A model generated the notes under the pieces. That model was not told the DNA's origin and searched no databases. It was given only the letters and a program-made list of their open reading frames with translations. A stretch of 64,000 nt of DNA from Xanthostigma xanthostigma (taxonomy: Eukaryota > Arthropoda > Insecta > Raphidioptera > Raphidiidae), in assembly GCA_963575645.1 (NCBI GenBank), contig OY754468.1, positions 47,193,665 through 47,257,664 of the forward strand, read 5' to 3'. Positions 33,580 through 46,137 of the stretch are shown one piece after another; position 1 is the stretch's first letter; the number at the start of each line of letters is the position of its first letter. The translations under genes were made by a program, and so were the position numbers.

Positions 33580-33800
33580 GGCCGCCGGTAAACAAATGTT
33601 GATGGACCCGTCAGACGTATGCAAAAAATCGAGACGGTTGCGTGGAAAGATGGCCGAAATGTGTCGAAACGAAAGTGCGTTGATGGAAAAAATCACAGAC
33701 GGCGTTGATTTAGCAACTAGAGAGTGTCAATGGCAGTTCAAAAATAGGAGGTGGAACTGTACGACTGTAAGAAGAAGTCTTAGGAAAGTTCTAATGAGAG
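33580..33800 (+). CDS. Wnt6: Wnt6, first recognisable coding exon (internal)
   Basis: This exon encodes the N-terminal part of the mature secreted Wnt6 ligand, which is palmitoleoylated in the ER and signals through Frizzled/LRP receptors. The exon opens after a pyrimidine tract ending TTGTTTCAG (AG at 33578-33579). Base 33580 completes a codon begun in a missing upstream exon (phase 2). It then reads 73 residues, starting AAGKQMLMDPSDVC. The MDPxxxC start, the RECQWQFKNRRWNCT block (four cysteines in all) and the following RRSLRKVLM are Wnt6-like, as in vertebrate Wnt6 MDPTSICRKARRL. A sequon NES is present, and so is NCT. The donor AG|GTAAGA lies at 33801, leaving one base of the Asp codon. 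The ATG at 33596 is an internal methionine, not the start: no signal peptide precedes it, and the frame runs back to the splice acceptor. Confidence 0.95.
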
Positions 33801-34029
33801 GTAAGAATTTATTTCTCGAATTTCTTTTACTGTTCTAAAATAGCAAATGATGCAAAGCTTTGAAATTGGCTAACCTTCAGAGCGCTAATATTTGTTTTGA
33901 CGTAGGACTGCGTCTATATTCGTGGCTATAGGCTATGAGCGCCGCTAGTGGGTAATAGAGAATTATTTAACTCACTTTTTATGGTGATAAGTCAAAAACT
34001 TTAGTTGGCCATGATGTGATAAGGAAAAC

Positions 34030-34575
34030 TGCTGTTAATTTTATCTTTATATATAAAAATTACGTGTTACATGTTTGTCCGCGATGAACTCCTAAACTAC
34101 TGAACCGATTTTTAATTTGATTTGCACACCGTGTGCAATTCGACCCAACTTGAAAGATAGGATAGCTTACATTTCAGTTTATAGTCGCAATATTATTTTA
34201 TTGCAAATTATTTGTCTATTCCTTGACAGTCATAATACAACCATATAAGATGGCGATACCTGTTGACTGGATTGAGTGAATATTCAATAGATGGCGCAAC
34301 GAACTTAACAACCATATAAGATGGCGATACCTGTTGACTGGATTGAGTGAATATTCAATAGATGGCGCAACGAACTTAACAACCATATATCTAGATCGAG
34401 GATGTAAAAAAACTGAATAACGTTTAAAACAAATGCTTTTTTTTTTCGAGCACGACGGCGCAGCCGGAGTGAACCCTCGAAATAGAGCAAGTTTTTTAAA
34501 GACCAGTTATCCACGAATACTTTACGCTATTGTTTTATTATTTCACTTTATACGTAGCGAAGCACGTACAGGGCC
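34030..34575 (+). mobile_element. RTE-like retroposon tail with a 71-73 bp tandem duplication
   Basis: ACCATATAAGATGGCGATAC ... GATGGCGCAACGAACTTAAC is present twice in tandem (about 34239-34311 and 34312-34384). The 5' part (GAACTCCTAAACTACTGAAC) and 3' part (ATACGTAGCGAAGCACGTAC) are typical of lepidopteran RTE repeats. Confidence 0.65.
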
Positions 34576-34729
34576 GCTTGTATACAATAAAATTCAGATT
34601 GTAAACCATTATATTATAAATAGCATTTTATGAAACGTAAAATTGCTGTAACTTTATACAAAATAACGGCGTTTGAGGAGTTTTTTGAAGGCTTAAGAGA
34701 TCCCACTAAAGTATTATTTAAAACGTTCA

Positions 34730-34955
34730 TTGTATGTGACTAATATTACAAAGAGGTAAAGTTTGTATAAGTTTGGATGTAGGAGATAATCTCCAAAAAT
34801 ACTTATCCGATTTCAAAAAGGTTTTCACCAATATTTAAAATGGACGTTCAGGATATCTTATCACGTTAAAATAGAAGCGCTTTTGTGGAGACCAATTTTG
34901 CAACGTAAGTCGACGAAAAAATGGTGGAAATCTATTAATTTGGGCTAAGCCGGAC
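34730..34955 (+). mobile_element. LINE/RTE-like 3' fragment
   Basis: It matches 54107-54345 from ACTAATATTA.AAAGAGGTAAAG to GTCGACGAAAAAATGGTGG. Confidence 0.7.
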
Positions 34956-35621
34956 CAGAGCGTTATACATTAAAAAAAAAAGTTTTTTTCAAAAGACGTA
35001 GTTCTTCGAAAAATACTAGGGTATAACCAGAACTCAACCTATGCGACTTTTTTATCATTCTTTAATCATTTATCAACCAATGACCATCGTTTAATAGTAA
35101 TGAAACTTGCATTATTTACACAATTTTAAACAAACCTTTTGATACACGATATAAAGCAAAACATTGTGCCATTGTACGTTCATTTGTGAAGAAGCTTGTA
35201 AATAAATTAAAATCAATTATAAGACTATAAAGCTCTGAACACAAACAGGTTAACATAATAATAAGAAGTCGGTTTATTACATACAAACAGGTGGATCGCC
35301 GCTATCTAGATCAAGTAGACATCATGATTAAGATACTTTAATTATAGCGAATCAAATCAAAATTAAGGTAAAGCAACTATACCGGTTAATGGACGTATAC
35401 AGGCTGGTTAAGTTTTAACCAGTAACGAATTTAAAAATTGGGCCGAATGAGTTGAATAATATCTACTGAATTTGACTACTGCTGATCCTTAAAAATAGCG
35501 TTGGGCGAGCTGCGATCATTTTTTGGCGAGGGGAGAGGACTCGAGATGAAGAGTTCAGGAAGCATAAATAACTTTTAATTGCAAGAGATCTGATTAGATT
35601 ATGGCGATAGTTGAATTAATA

Positions 35622-36068
35622 ATATAGTATATTGTGCGACTAGTGAGAGAAGGAGAAGATTCCATGAGCGTGAAATTTGCCGCACGAGCGTAGCGAGTGC
35701 GGTAACACGCGAGTGGAATATTCTCCTTCTATCAATGGTCGCGCATAATACTTTATTCAACTAGCACGAGCAATATGTAATCGGGACCCTGATAAAAGAG
35801 GGAAAAATAATAAATCATTTCATTGATTGACGTACCCACCGCCCTCGATGCACACAAGATGGCCCTGACTTTCGCTGAATTGCGATGCTGTTTTCATATA
35901 TACAAATCGCTACCGCGTTCCTATTGGTCCAGAAACTATGCAGTAACACATTATCGTACAGTTTCGGCTCATTATTAGCACTCTACGCGTCAACATGAAG
36001 TAATTTATTATTTCTCGCGAATTTAGCAGGGCCCCGAAATTATATATTACTCACGCGTGTTGCATAAA
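35622..36068 (+). mobile_element. Two-hairpin MITE, copy 4 (complete, in Wnt6 intron 1)
   Basis: It has both modules with the GC-rich apex GCCGCACGAGCGTAGCGAGT and inverted arms around GGGACCCTG / CAGGGCCCC. It ends TCACGCGTGTTGCATAAATA. Confidence 0.85.
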
Positions 36069-36069
36069 T

Positions 36070-37255
36070 AATATTGTTATGAATTTTACCATTCCAACAC
36101 CATAAGTGAAGGAGAATGGTGCAAATTTAGGTCAAATTATTCACTTTTCAAAAATTTACAATACTTTTTTGTTTTGAGATCACCCGAATCCAGAAAACAT
36201 ATTTTTGGAAAAAAGTCTGTGCGTCTGTTTGTCGATATATGTAATGTAATGTAATAGTTTATTTGTATACTAAAAATATTTAGTTACAAAAATAGTCAAA
36301 TATATAAAATTTACATATACACGATACAGGTGAAACGAATGAGCGGATTGAAACCAAATTTTGGGAGGATGTTTGACATGCAAATATGAAAAGCGCCATT
36401 GTTTTTTGGGATAATCGGCGCGCATGTGCAGAAGAGAAATAGGCTACAACGTTTTTTTTTATATAATGTTGGTACACTTTTCATAACGGTTTATTGTTAA
36501 GTTAGAATGGTGCCGTCGCCCAATTGACTGGCAGTTTTTTAATAGTTTTGTCCTACGAGGAATGAAGTCTAGGACTGACTCCGCGGTTAATTTTCTAGCT
36601 ATTATATGTCTATTCAAACACGCACATTGCTTAAAAACCGTAATAGAACATCAATAAGTCAATTGCATGCCTCTTTCCTTTAAGAGTTAATCAATTGTTA
36701 TTCATCACCACCCTTGATCCGATAATAATAAAATATATTGCACATTCTTTCCAATTCATATCTTTCTATCTGATGAACATGTTTGTGTATATAAAATTTC
36801 TACAAATTAAGAAGAGAAAATTGTTTACAACGAGCTGTAGTCGTTCTTTATGCGTGCCTTTATTTAGTTACATATAATCAGATATGGATTGTTTAGGGTT
36901 ATATATTTTATGGGCAGATACCAAATCTGGTATAAAACATTTATAAAGTCAAATAGAAATTATAATTCTGAAAGTAAAATTTTATTACAATCTGATTGAG
37001 ATTACTGCTGCAAAAAGTAACTATTCACATTCCATTTAAAGGCTTATACTATAATTTATCAATAAATAAATCGTGGAGCATGATTTAAATAGCGATTATG
37101 TAAATATTTCGTTCTCATCTTTACCCTTATAAAATGTCTCTCTGTTTGTTTGTTCGCTTATAACTCGAGAACCTCTGAATCGATTTTCATGCAGTTTTCT
37201 TTCCCAAGTACATACATTGTCTGCGCAGATTTTATAATAAAATAAAATTGTTGTT
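36070..37255. other. Intronic LINE-tail fragments and AT-rich DNA
   Basis: GCGGATTGAAACCAAATTTT at 36343 also occurs at 8692. GTTTGTTTGTTCGCTTATAA at 37145 is LINE-tail-like. No gene was recognised. Confidence 0.4.
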
Positions 37256-37787
37256 TTTTAGGGTTCCGTACCTCAAAAGGAAAAAAGGAACTCTTATAGG
37301 ATCACTTGTCAAGACTCTTGGGAATATGCAATGTCTTATAGCGCAAGTAAAGGAAAAAAAAATCCGAAAACCGTACATTTGTAGTTACATCACAAAAAAA
37401 ATAATGTTTTTAATCCGCAACAACTTGCTACGCACGTACACAGTAACAGTTCTAATACAAAACAATTAATGTCCGCTACCGGTGCGTTTATACAGCACAA
37501 TATGAAACTTCTCGCATACAGCACGGTACGACAACTAGGCTAACAGATATAGCCACGAGTTACAATACAGTTCAGTACTCCATCTGAACTCATTGCAATT
37601 ACTCGCTTAGTTGGCAAACTGGCCGCGACGTTTGTCGATGTATGGGGACAACAGTTTTCCAACGGCTAACCGGAAAAAATCTTTCGGGACTCGATTCCCG
37701 TGATGGACGAATTTTTTACATGGCTACAAGTTTGAATACGGAACCCTCGGTGCGTGAGACCGACTCGCACTTGGCCAATTTTTGACG
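37256..37787 (-). mobile_element. Element with GGGTTCCGTACC / GACTCGCACTTGGCC ends
   Basis: On the minus strand it begins TTGGCCAAGTGCGAGTCGG and runs to GGTACGGAACCCTAAAAA. This repeat type is abundant in Lepidoptera. A TTGACGTGATAACG element is inserted in its terminal T-tract. Confidence 0.75.
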
Positions 37788-38355
37788 TGATAACGTCTTA
37801 TAAATTGATGAATCACCAATCTTATAAATTGATAAAACACCGGCTGCATGCACGAAAAAGTGTAACGTTCCTAACGTTCCGCCTGACCCTGTGCGTGCTT
37901 TTCTCGAAAACGGCCCTAACGATTTGGATGAAATTTACTGAAAAGGGATTTTGGGGGACAAAAAATCGTTTTAGCTAGGTCTCATCTCTCGAAAAAATCG
38001 TTTTTATACAAATTTTATCATTATAAAAATCAATTTTTTGACGTATGAAAATACTTAAATATTATAAGTAGGTTTTGGAATTTTATATAAACAATGAAAC
38101 AATTGTTTTCAAAATATTATGACAGTTAATCTTTGAGACTTAAAATAAATACGAAAGAAAGAAAGTTAAAAAAAACAATTATAATATAGGTGGTGAGTAA
38201 TTTTAATAAATAAAATTAACCTAAATTTGAAGCAAAAGATGCAATATCATAGATTCGAATTATTATAATTATTATATAAATTTAGGTTATGTATTACGGA
38301 ATACGTTATCACGTAAAACTATCGTCCGTAAACCGACTTTACAGACAACCAATTT
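37782..38355 (+). mobile_element. TTGACGTGATAACG family, copy 5 (long form, Wnt6 intron 1)
   Basis: This is a full-length copy colinear with the reverse of 22853-23453. It begins TTGACGTGATAACGTCTTA and ends AGACAACCAATTTTTTTA. Confidence 0.85.
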
Positions 38356-39925
38356 TTTTACAAAACGATATATGTATTCCTTAAATTCAACTTTGGAAAT
38401 TTCATCCGAAGTCGATAACTTGAATACGATCGACAAATATATTTCTACATTTAATTGCTTCCATAATAATTGCTCCAGTTAGTCCTTTCACGTTGCTGAA
38501 TGCTGCATGCCTGTTGAAATAGTTACCGTGTCAAGTGTAATTATCCGCATTCCGTGTTCCGGTTGCACCAAGAATATGTATCGGCAAATACATTTAGTTA
38601 AAAAAAATATTTATAGGATAGGTATTTGTATCACTGCAAGTTGCTGCATACTTCTGAAGCTTTTTATTGATGATTTAATACTACATGCTGTCCTTATTAA
38701 TTTGGATCATGCGTTATTTCGATTAATAAAGTGCAACTAACTTTTAAAAGAAGTTAGTAATCGAGGTTTAATGCCACTTTTTGAAATAAATAAATAAATT
38801 GCTTAATAAATTAACTGTTTGTTCTAATAGTCAGAGTGCCCGTCGCACACTGGGGCCAAATATATAAATTGTTGACAGAAATTATTTTAATATTTTTTTG
38901 TGTTTTTCTAGGTAAATAAAACATTTATAACGAACATTATAAAGATATTTAATATTTTTATGCTATATGATTACATTGCCAAAAATAATTATTACACGTA
39001 TTGGATTTATGCAGCAACTTTATAGGGAAACGTCGGAATCATTATCACTTAATGATTCGTTGCTATCTATTTCTTCAAACTACTGACATTTGGTGCGTTT
39101 AGTGTCCATGGAACCTGATCCTTAAAAGAGAAGAAAGAAATATCATTAAAAATGACAACTACCATAGTCTCATTTTTCACTGATTTTTTTTTCAAAAGGC
39201 GCAAATATGCGCAACATTTTGTTCGTGATTCTACAAATACAAGTTACAAAGACTGATTCAGAGTTAGAATTAGGAACATGATCTGCCCTAATGACAAGTA
39301 AAATCATATATATAGATTCAAGTAACAAGTTCAATTAATATATTTATTTTGGTTATATAATTAGAATATCCCATGTACTTAAAAACCGTAATAACAATTA
39401 AGAAACAAAAGACCAACCTGAGGGTAAACACTCCATGCTAAAAGCAATTTTTTATATTATAACACTAAGGTGCACTGTTAACACAAAGTAATAGCCAAAT
39501 TTCATTCCGCTCGTATAGCCGCTAGGATAACCAACAATTAAACTGGTCTGAACTGGATGACTGCATGATTTGCGCTCGATGCTTGGTGGTAGCGAGTACA
39601 CGCACTACTCAACTTTAGTACCCAAGTATTATTTACTACCTGCTGTCGATTTCTGCCATTGGAGTTTCTGCCACAAATTAGTGTACTTGGCCCCACTGTG
39701 CGTCGGCAAAAATTTTATTGACACATACTCTTCCCAAACTTTGTATAATGGCTTCATTAGGCCTAATCTGACGCCTATTTCCTCTATGACTTTTCTTGAT
39801 TTTGTGACGTTTTCCCTCTAAATTTTCTGACATCTAAAAATTTATAGATATTGTTTGTTTTTTTAATTGGATAGCTTAAAAACTTCAACCAAAACGCTAA
39901 AATAATGTTCTCTGACATATAACAT

Positions 39926-39996
39926 GAACCATTTAAAATGTCTGACACCTCGAATAAGTTCGACATATTCGAGGTGTCAGACATTTTAAATGGTTC
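39926..39996 (+). other. Perfect 31-bp hairpin in Wnt6 intron 1
   Basis: The arm at 39926-39956 (GAACCATTTAAAATGTCTG, then ACACCTCGAATA) is exactly complementary to 39966-39996, with a 9-nt loop AGTTCGACA. There are no mismatches in 31 pairs. The open frames on both strands across it come from the symmetry. Confidence 0.9.
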
Positions 39997-40832
39997 TGGG
40001 GCATCTGCGGGACCTCCTATTTGCAGAAAAAATATTTTCTGCCAGTTATTTTCTGCCGTTTAGTAAAGGAATTTTGAATTTTGCCGTTATTTTTTTAAGT
40101 GCCCCAGCGTCGTATCGCAACGCGCTAGACCCCTACTCCATTAAGCGGACTTGTAGAGTCTTTCTGCTACTGCTACCAAGTGCTCCTTGATCATTTCTTT
40201 CATCGTCTCCAAACTATATTGCTCAGTCGGCCATTACATTGAAACATGAATTATCTATTAATGAACATTCAATCTATTATATTATAATTCATTAAATAAT
40301 TTTACCAATCGATTACCGAGAATAATTGAAGGTTTGTAGTAGATTCACTATGGAAGCATCATAATATTTTTTTTGTGTAAATTGACATGTAGACAAAATA
40401 AGCTGTTTCATCTTAATGAAAAAAATTTAAAACATTAAGATATAAAATAACACAAGACATAAATTTCATGCCGATTTTATACCTGGCTCCGAAAAAAAAA
40501 CCTTTCATATTGCAACGAATTGATTTTTATCTTTCCATAGATCTTTTACTGGAAACAGTAAATTTCGTGATCACACTCAATTAGAAGATTTGGTGTCTGT
40601 AAATTTTTTGCTACTCAATTCAAAAGCCAATAAATAAAAGATTAGTGATGACCACACAGAGGTGACAACAGGTTCCTTCATTTATAGGTTTAGTTTCTGT
40701 ATATCTGTCCGACCCGAACGTGATATCTTATCTCTTAAAACGTTTAGCTACCTGCTAACTGAACAGTCGTCAAAAAGTATCGCCTAACTTATTTTATGGT
40801 TATGTAATAATGCTTGAATTTATCATTAAACA

Positions 40833-41740
40833 CAGGGGTGGATCTAGGTTTTTCGGGGCCTACGGCTTATTGAAGTCCAACGGGGCCTCATTTTTTGATA
40901 GATTATAAAAATCGTTCAATTTGGGTTTTAAAATGATTTTTAATAAAATTAAAATTAGAGTTGAAATTTGTTGACCTGACCAAACAAAATAATAATACAT
41001 ATAGAGCTGTAAAAGTAACGAGAAATTGTGTACCCGTATGTATTCGTTACTTAAAGAGCCAGTACCCGTTACTTTCGTATCGTTACGGTACTCGGTACTT
41101 TTCATACGACATACAATCGTGTACTAACAGCATCAAGCATGTACCATCGCATCGAGGCGCGTCGCGTACGTGATACGGTATGACATCGTTCGTATAACGT
41201 ATAACCGCATCAAACGAGTCGAAATGACATGGATACGACAAATGCGAGTAACGAAATGAATTTGTAAGTAACGATTCGTTACTTCGAGTCAGACGATGTA
41301 CCCGTTACTCAGTAACGAATACATACGGTTTGTTACAGCTCTAAATACATACAATTGTGAATTCACCTAAAATATTGTCAAAATTCACCGGAAAAAATTT
41401 AAAATTCACCTAAAAAGATGTCAAATTACATCAAAAAATATGTTAAAATATATCCAAGAAATTTACAATTTTCACCCAAATAATCGTCAAATTTCACCTG
41501 AAAAATACCAACATTCCCTCAAAAATTCCCATATTTCTCCGAAAAATATGTTAATATTCACCCAAAAAATTGTCAAAATTCACCTAGATAATAATAGTCA
41601 TTAATATTAACAATTTTCTACTGCACTATAAATCGTCATTGTTAATGAAAAACATTAAAAAATATGATAATTTAATTTTTGTAACCCTAGACACTTGTGG
41701 GCCCAGGTCTTAAGCTCTATTGGTTTCTATGTAGATCCGT
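40833..41740. mobile_element. hAT-like element CAGGGGTGGATCTAGG with internal minisatellite and nested MITE
   Basis: The left end is CAGGGGTGGATCTAGGTTTTTCGGGG, and the right end contains AAGCTCTATTGGTTTCTATG followed by TAGATCC. AATTCACC-AAAAAA-GTCA units repeat at 41360-41590. The 342-bp TAGAGCTGTAA MITE is nested at 41002. It is related to 57655-58809. The right terminus is decayed and no target duplication is clear. Confidence 0.5.
41002..41343. mobile_element. hAT-type MITE TAGAGCTRTAA, copy 2, perfect TSD
   Basis: The TIR TAGAGCTGTAA pairs with TTACAGCTCTA. AATACATA is repeated exactly on both flanks (40994-41001 and 41344-41351). It is 342 bp and lies inside another hAT-like element. 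Confidence 0.92.
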
Positions 41741-42626
41741 GGACATTAGTCCCACCGTGGACATAACAGCGTCCACCTATATTATGAATTGTTATTTTAG
41801 GATATTTTAATAACGAATTATATAACAATAATTTTTTTCAATTCTTCTATTTATAAGGAGAAAACTTATTGAAGTAATCTTGTTGTCCAGTGAATCGTAA
41901 ACAAAGATATGTTAAACTAGAATAGATAGATGAAGGAGTCTTCGGTACCTGTCATTGAGATATTATTTAATTTACACCCATGTGTTATCTTCATTTTAGT
42001 TTTATTAGATTTGTTTATAGTCTACTTTTATTCTCTATTTTAATTTAAAATTGATGTTCGTAGATTTACAAGTCTAGCTCTTTTGAGGTCAGAAACATTT
42101 CGCTATCTGTGCTGTTTAATAATCCAACAGTATACGGTATTTAGAAGAAGGTATGACGTCAATTCAATTTCAACGCTGGGTTTCTGGTATAGTGCCCGCG
42201 GTGAGAGTTGAAGCCAGGCACGTCATCAATAATATGGTAGTGAACGCCTATTAGCCTGCAGACAGTGGCGTGTGGAATAAATTCGACATATCGATGTATA
42301 GCGGTAGATATAGCGATAGAATAAAAATAAACACTGGACGCACATGGATCTACGAAACAGCCAATAGCAAGCTAGAAGGCGGGCGCAATGCGTTCATGTC
42401 ACTATGACGCGGTGGCTTCATCTTTCGCCGCAGCTATTCTACGACTATTGAGTTTAGTACATTTGAACAATGACCTTGGAAATTAAGTTGTAAAAAGTTC
42501 AAGGCTGTACAAAAAATCAATCTTCATATAAATAGACATTTTGATTTTTTGTAGCTTATTATTTTGGAAATGTGACCCACTTATTTTGATTATATGTGAA
42601 TGACATAAAATAAATACTTAAAATTA

Positions 42627-42822
42627 TCGACCAATTTTTTTCAGACTATATACCTATATTGACACAAATAAAATAATATTATAAATCAATAATACATTTT
42701 TTGTATTATTGATTTATAATTTTATTTGTGTCAATATAATATATATAGTCTGAAAAAAATTGGTCGACAATTTTATTTATTTGAAGAGATCTATTCAGAC
42801 GTTAATCGAAGATTTGAATGAC
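42627..42822 (+). mobile_element. Inverted-repeat element related to the hammerhead-like family, copy 3 (core deleted)
   Basis: The arms ATCGACCAATTTTTTTCAGA / TCTGAAAAAAATTGGTCGAC meet in a short palindromic centre (ATTGATTTATAATTTTATTT and its inverse), with no CTGAAGA...GAAAC core. The tail GAAGAGATCTATTCAGACG is present. Confidence 0.65.
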
Positions 42823-43423
42823 ATAAAATTAACCTGTATTCTAAGGGTGTAGGGTAGTTTTTCCGCATCTTCAATAGTCTTCATTTTAAGAGAAATGATT
42901 AATTTTTAATTACAAATATTATTTTCTTTTATTTAAGAAAAGTTGAACTACATATGTATTTGCATCTAATATCACTCTAAAATTACTCGATTACTTATTA
43001 ATTGTAAAAAGATCACCGAATTCTAATAATTTCTTCTGCTTCCTCAACGTCGTGAGATTTATCCAAAAAAATGTATATTTCACAAACTAAACGGTTCCTA
43101 AAGTCTACTCAAAATATTGTATACTCTATTTTAAAACGACAAAAAATTGTTTTTTAAGTGATAAAATCAATAAGAAAACGAATCTTTCAAAGGATGAGAC
43201 ATACCTAGATTTTTTGCTCCCCGAAACCCATTTTCAGTAAACTGCATCCAAATCGTTAGAGCCATTTTCGAGAGAAAAAATTTGATTTATAATTTAACGC
43301 CATCTCTCGATATAAAAATGAAAAACCAAACTGCCTTTGAATTACGTAAAATAAGGCTTTTAGTAGATCGTCTGTCTCACGAAGTAAGCGATCTACCAAT
43401 CGTCTTGATAAATAAGAAATAAT

Positions 43424-43585
43424 TAATAAGAAAAATTCGCAGGTTTGTGGACAATAGTTATATTTATAACTGTACGACGTTTCGTCTATAAATTTAGACT
43501 TTTTCAAGTACCAATTGAAAATTATTTAAAACAATAATTATGAAAATAAACATTGTCCACAAACCTGCGAATTTTTCTTATTAAC
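43424..43585 (-). mobile_element. Short TIR element with a second hammerhead-like core
   Basis: The arms AAGAAAAATTCGCAGGTTTG / CAAACCTGCGAATTTTTCTT flank the minus-strand motif GTACTTGAAAAAGTCTAAATT ... AGACGAAACGTCGTAC (43512-43472). It has a GTCTA/TAGAC stem before GAAAC. The same motif is at 58570-58608. ATAAATAAGAAATAAT occurs just outside both ends. Confidence 0.55.
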
Positions 43586-44179
43586 TATTATCGATGGACA
43601 CGGTATCTAATAAATAAGAAATAATATTTATGCTTTACTTTAAAAAGGAATTGTGAAACTAACTTTTATACCAAAGTACTGGTTCGAACAGAGATCTCTA
43701 AGGAATTTCATCTGTCAAGCAACAGTGGCAAATTTATGTGAGTAGCTTTTGGATCGAAGTTGTTGAACGGCCGGCGTGTAGAAGTAGTATAGTGATTCTA
43801 CGCGGGTGTCATTAACCAGAAATATACAGGCTGTTCATAAAATATTCTCTATTTATAATTGTTTCAGATTTTTCTAAGAAAATAATATTCTTCTCAACGA
43901 TGAAATATTGGATCAGTTAACTTTATATTTTAGCTGTTAATGTTACGTGAACTATCAGCTGCCGAGCGTCTATAATTTATTTCTGTTCTGTTAGGACTGT
44001 CGATGTTTTAAAGTTGAATAATCATATATATTAATACGCTAAGGTTAAGAATGTTTGCATCCCTGTTTAGAAAAAAACCTCACAATTTCTCCACATAAAT
44101 TATATATCATTTTACAGATAATTGCTTGCTCTACTGACATCGACAACTAAAAAAATTATTATTGCTTTTGTTTTTGTAA

Positions 44180-44485
44180 ATTAATTAAAATACAGCAACG
44201 CTAAACAACGTCTGCCATCTGACGGCTCTAATTTTGAAACAACGTCAACATTTCGATCTGTCATCTTACCTTCATATTGTAATACAACAGACACAATACT
44301 GCATACTGCCATCTAACGGCTTTAATTTTGAAATAGCGAGCAACGCTGAACAACGTCACAGCAATGCTGCATGATTCCATCTGACGGCTTAGCTCAACGC
44401 TTTTGCTACTTGCGCCTCTATATGACAATTTTAGTAAAATATTTCTTCGATCTGTCATCTGAGCTTCATATTGTAATACAACAAA
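44180..44485. repeat. Direct-repeat segment (about 200-bp period)
   Basis: CGATCTGTCATCTTACCTTC and then ATATTGTAATACAACA at 44253 recur as CGATCTGTCATCTGAGCTTC at 44449. GCCATCTGACGGCT and ACAACGTC motifs alternate between them. It is an incomplete tandem repeat, non-coding. Confidence 0.5.
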
Positions 44486-45750
44486 AAGAAGAACGTTATA
44501 TATAAGCAGTGTGCAAAAATAGAAACGAATTGAATACCTGCAATCATATTTAAAAAATAATTTTGTAAAGTGATAATTATTATACTTATTTAGTGCGAAT
44601 AATTCGCACAGGTCACTCTAGTTTTAAATATAATTACACCATTATTTTATAAACATTCCATATTTTATTGGTTCCCAGGCATTTCTTATATAAATCGCAG
44701 TTAATTTTGTAGTTAAACATTTTACAATTTTAATTTTGTTGACTAAAATTTGAAAAACTTAAAATTAAAATCAATTTTATAAAACAACGTTCCATAAAAT
44801 TCATTTATACACGATATTAAAAGATTTTGCTGCCAAAAAAAAAACGAATCAAAGATCAAAACTAAGTTAACAAAAATATCAAATATGCATTGAGCTAGTT
44901 CATATTTGCCAACGTTAATTACTTAACTAATTTCCGCAAAGTTATGTAATAATTAGCTGTTCCTAACATGCCAATTATTTAAGTGTACAATAATGTGTTG
45001 TACTCAATCCGCTACAGCAGTCATTTATTTTTATTATAAAACAAAACACGCACCAACAAAAAACACAAATGACGAACATTGTTGAAGACAAGCGGAGAAG
45101 AAGAGGCCACATTTTTCTGTTGGTCCAAGCTCCCACTGTTTTAAAGCGTGCTGGACATCACTACTAAAAATGATTGATTTTAACGGATACTGAACCTAAT
45201 CGATGCCAGACTAATTCCATTTTTTTAAATCATTTTTTGTATTTCAAATACAAGTCAACACTACTTGATGAAATTTATACAGATTATTAATAATTATCAT
45301 CAACATTTTTGTGTGAATAAATCTTCATTATGAGGCCTGCCAGATATGCAAAAAAAATTGAATTTTAAATAATTGATATTTCTCTTATAATCTGTCCAAA
45401 TATCATCAAATAGTGTTGATCCGTACCTACCTATTCGTGATACTGCCAACAAAAAATGATAAAAAATTAAACCACTGATCATCATATTATCTGTTAGTCA
45501 GTTAAAAAATTGGGAACGTGTTTTAGAAGTTATACTTCAATGGCGTGATTAAAAACTAACTTCTAATTTGCGTGCAAATAAGAATTTATTCTTATTAAGC
45601 GATAATGGCCATAGAAGCCGATTAGCTCCTTTTAAAATAAAAAAAAAAAAATTTATTGATATAAAATAATAAAAGGACTGGGCTGAGATCAATAAACAAA
45701 TTTTTTCAATAATATTGACTATTATAATCAACCATTACTGTATTTTACTA

Positions 45751-46136
45751 GCCGTTACCCGCGGCTTCGCACGCGATTGAGACGAAACACGAATGCATTC
45801 CCATTATTTGGCATAGTTACTCTTTTCTCGACGTAGACCCCTCTAATTTCAAAATTGATGACATTCACGTGATCAACGTCTTGACAAACCTTGAAAATGA
45901 CTCCCATGTTGATTTTTAGACTATTTACATTTTTTCACCCTCTGAAGGGGTTGTTTTAGAAAAAGCATGAAACACGTGTTTATTTATTCGTTGACAGGAG
46001 TAATCCTGCGCAAAGAAATACATATCCATCTTATATGATTTCTTGGTCCCCGTCACATCCTTTTAAGGGTTGAATTTTCAAAAATCTGTTCTTAGCCGAT
46101 GTCTGTGTCATAGACTCATAATTTTGATTTTACATC
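45751..46136 (+). mobile_element. Retroposon tail, CCCGCGGCTTCGC family, copy 2 (3'-truncated)
   Basis: It is colinear with 6568 onward, CTAGCCGTTACCCGCGGCTT to ATCTGTTCTTAGCCGATG, with internal deletions. It ends at a foldback element. Confidence 0.7.
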
Positions 46137-46137
46137 A

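Noticed and set aside
39586-39600. CTTGGTGGTAGCG as a possible end of the missing Wnt6 first exon
   Set aside because: It lies downstream of the 33580 exon, so it cannot precede it.
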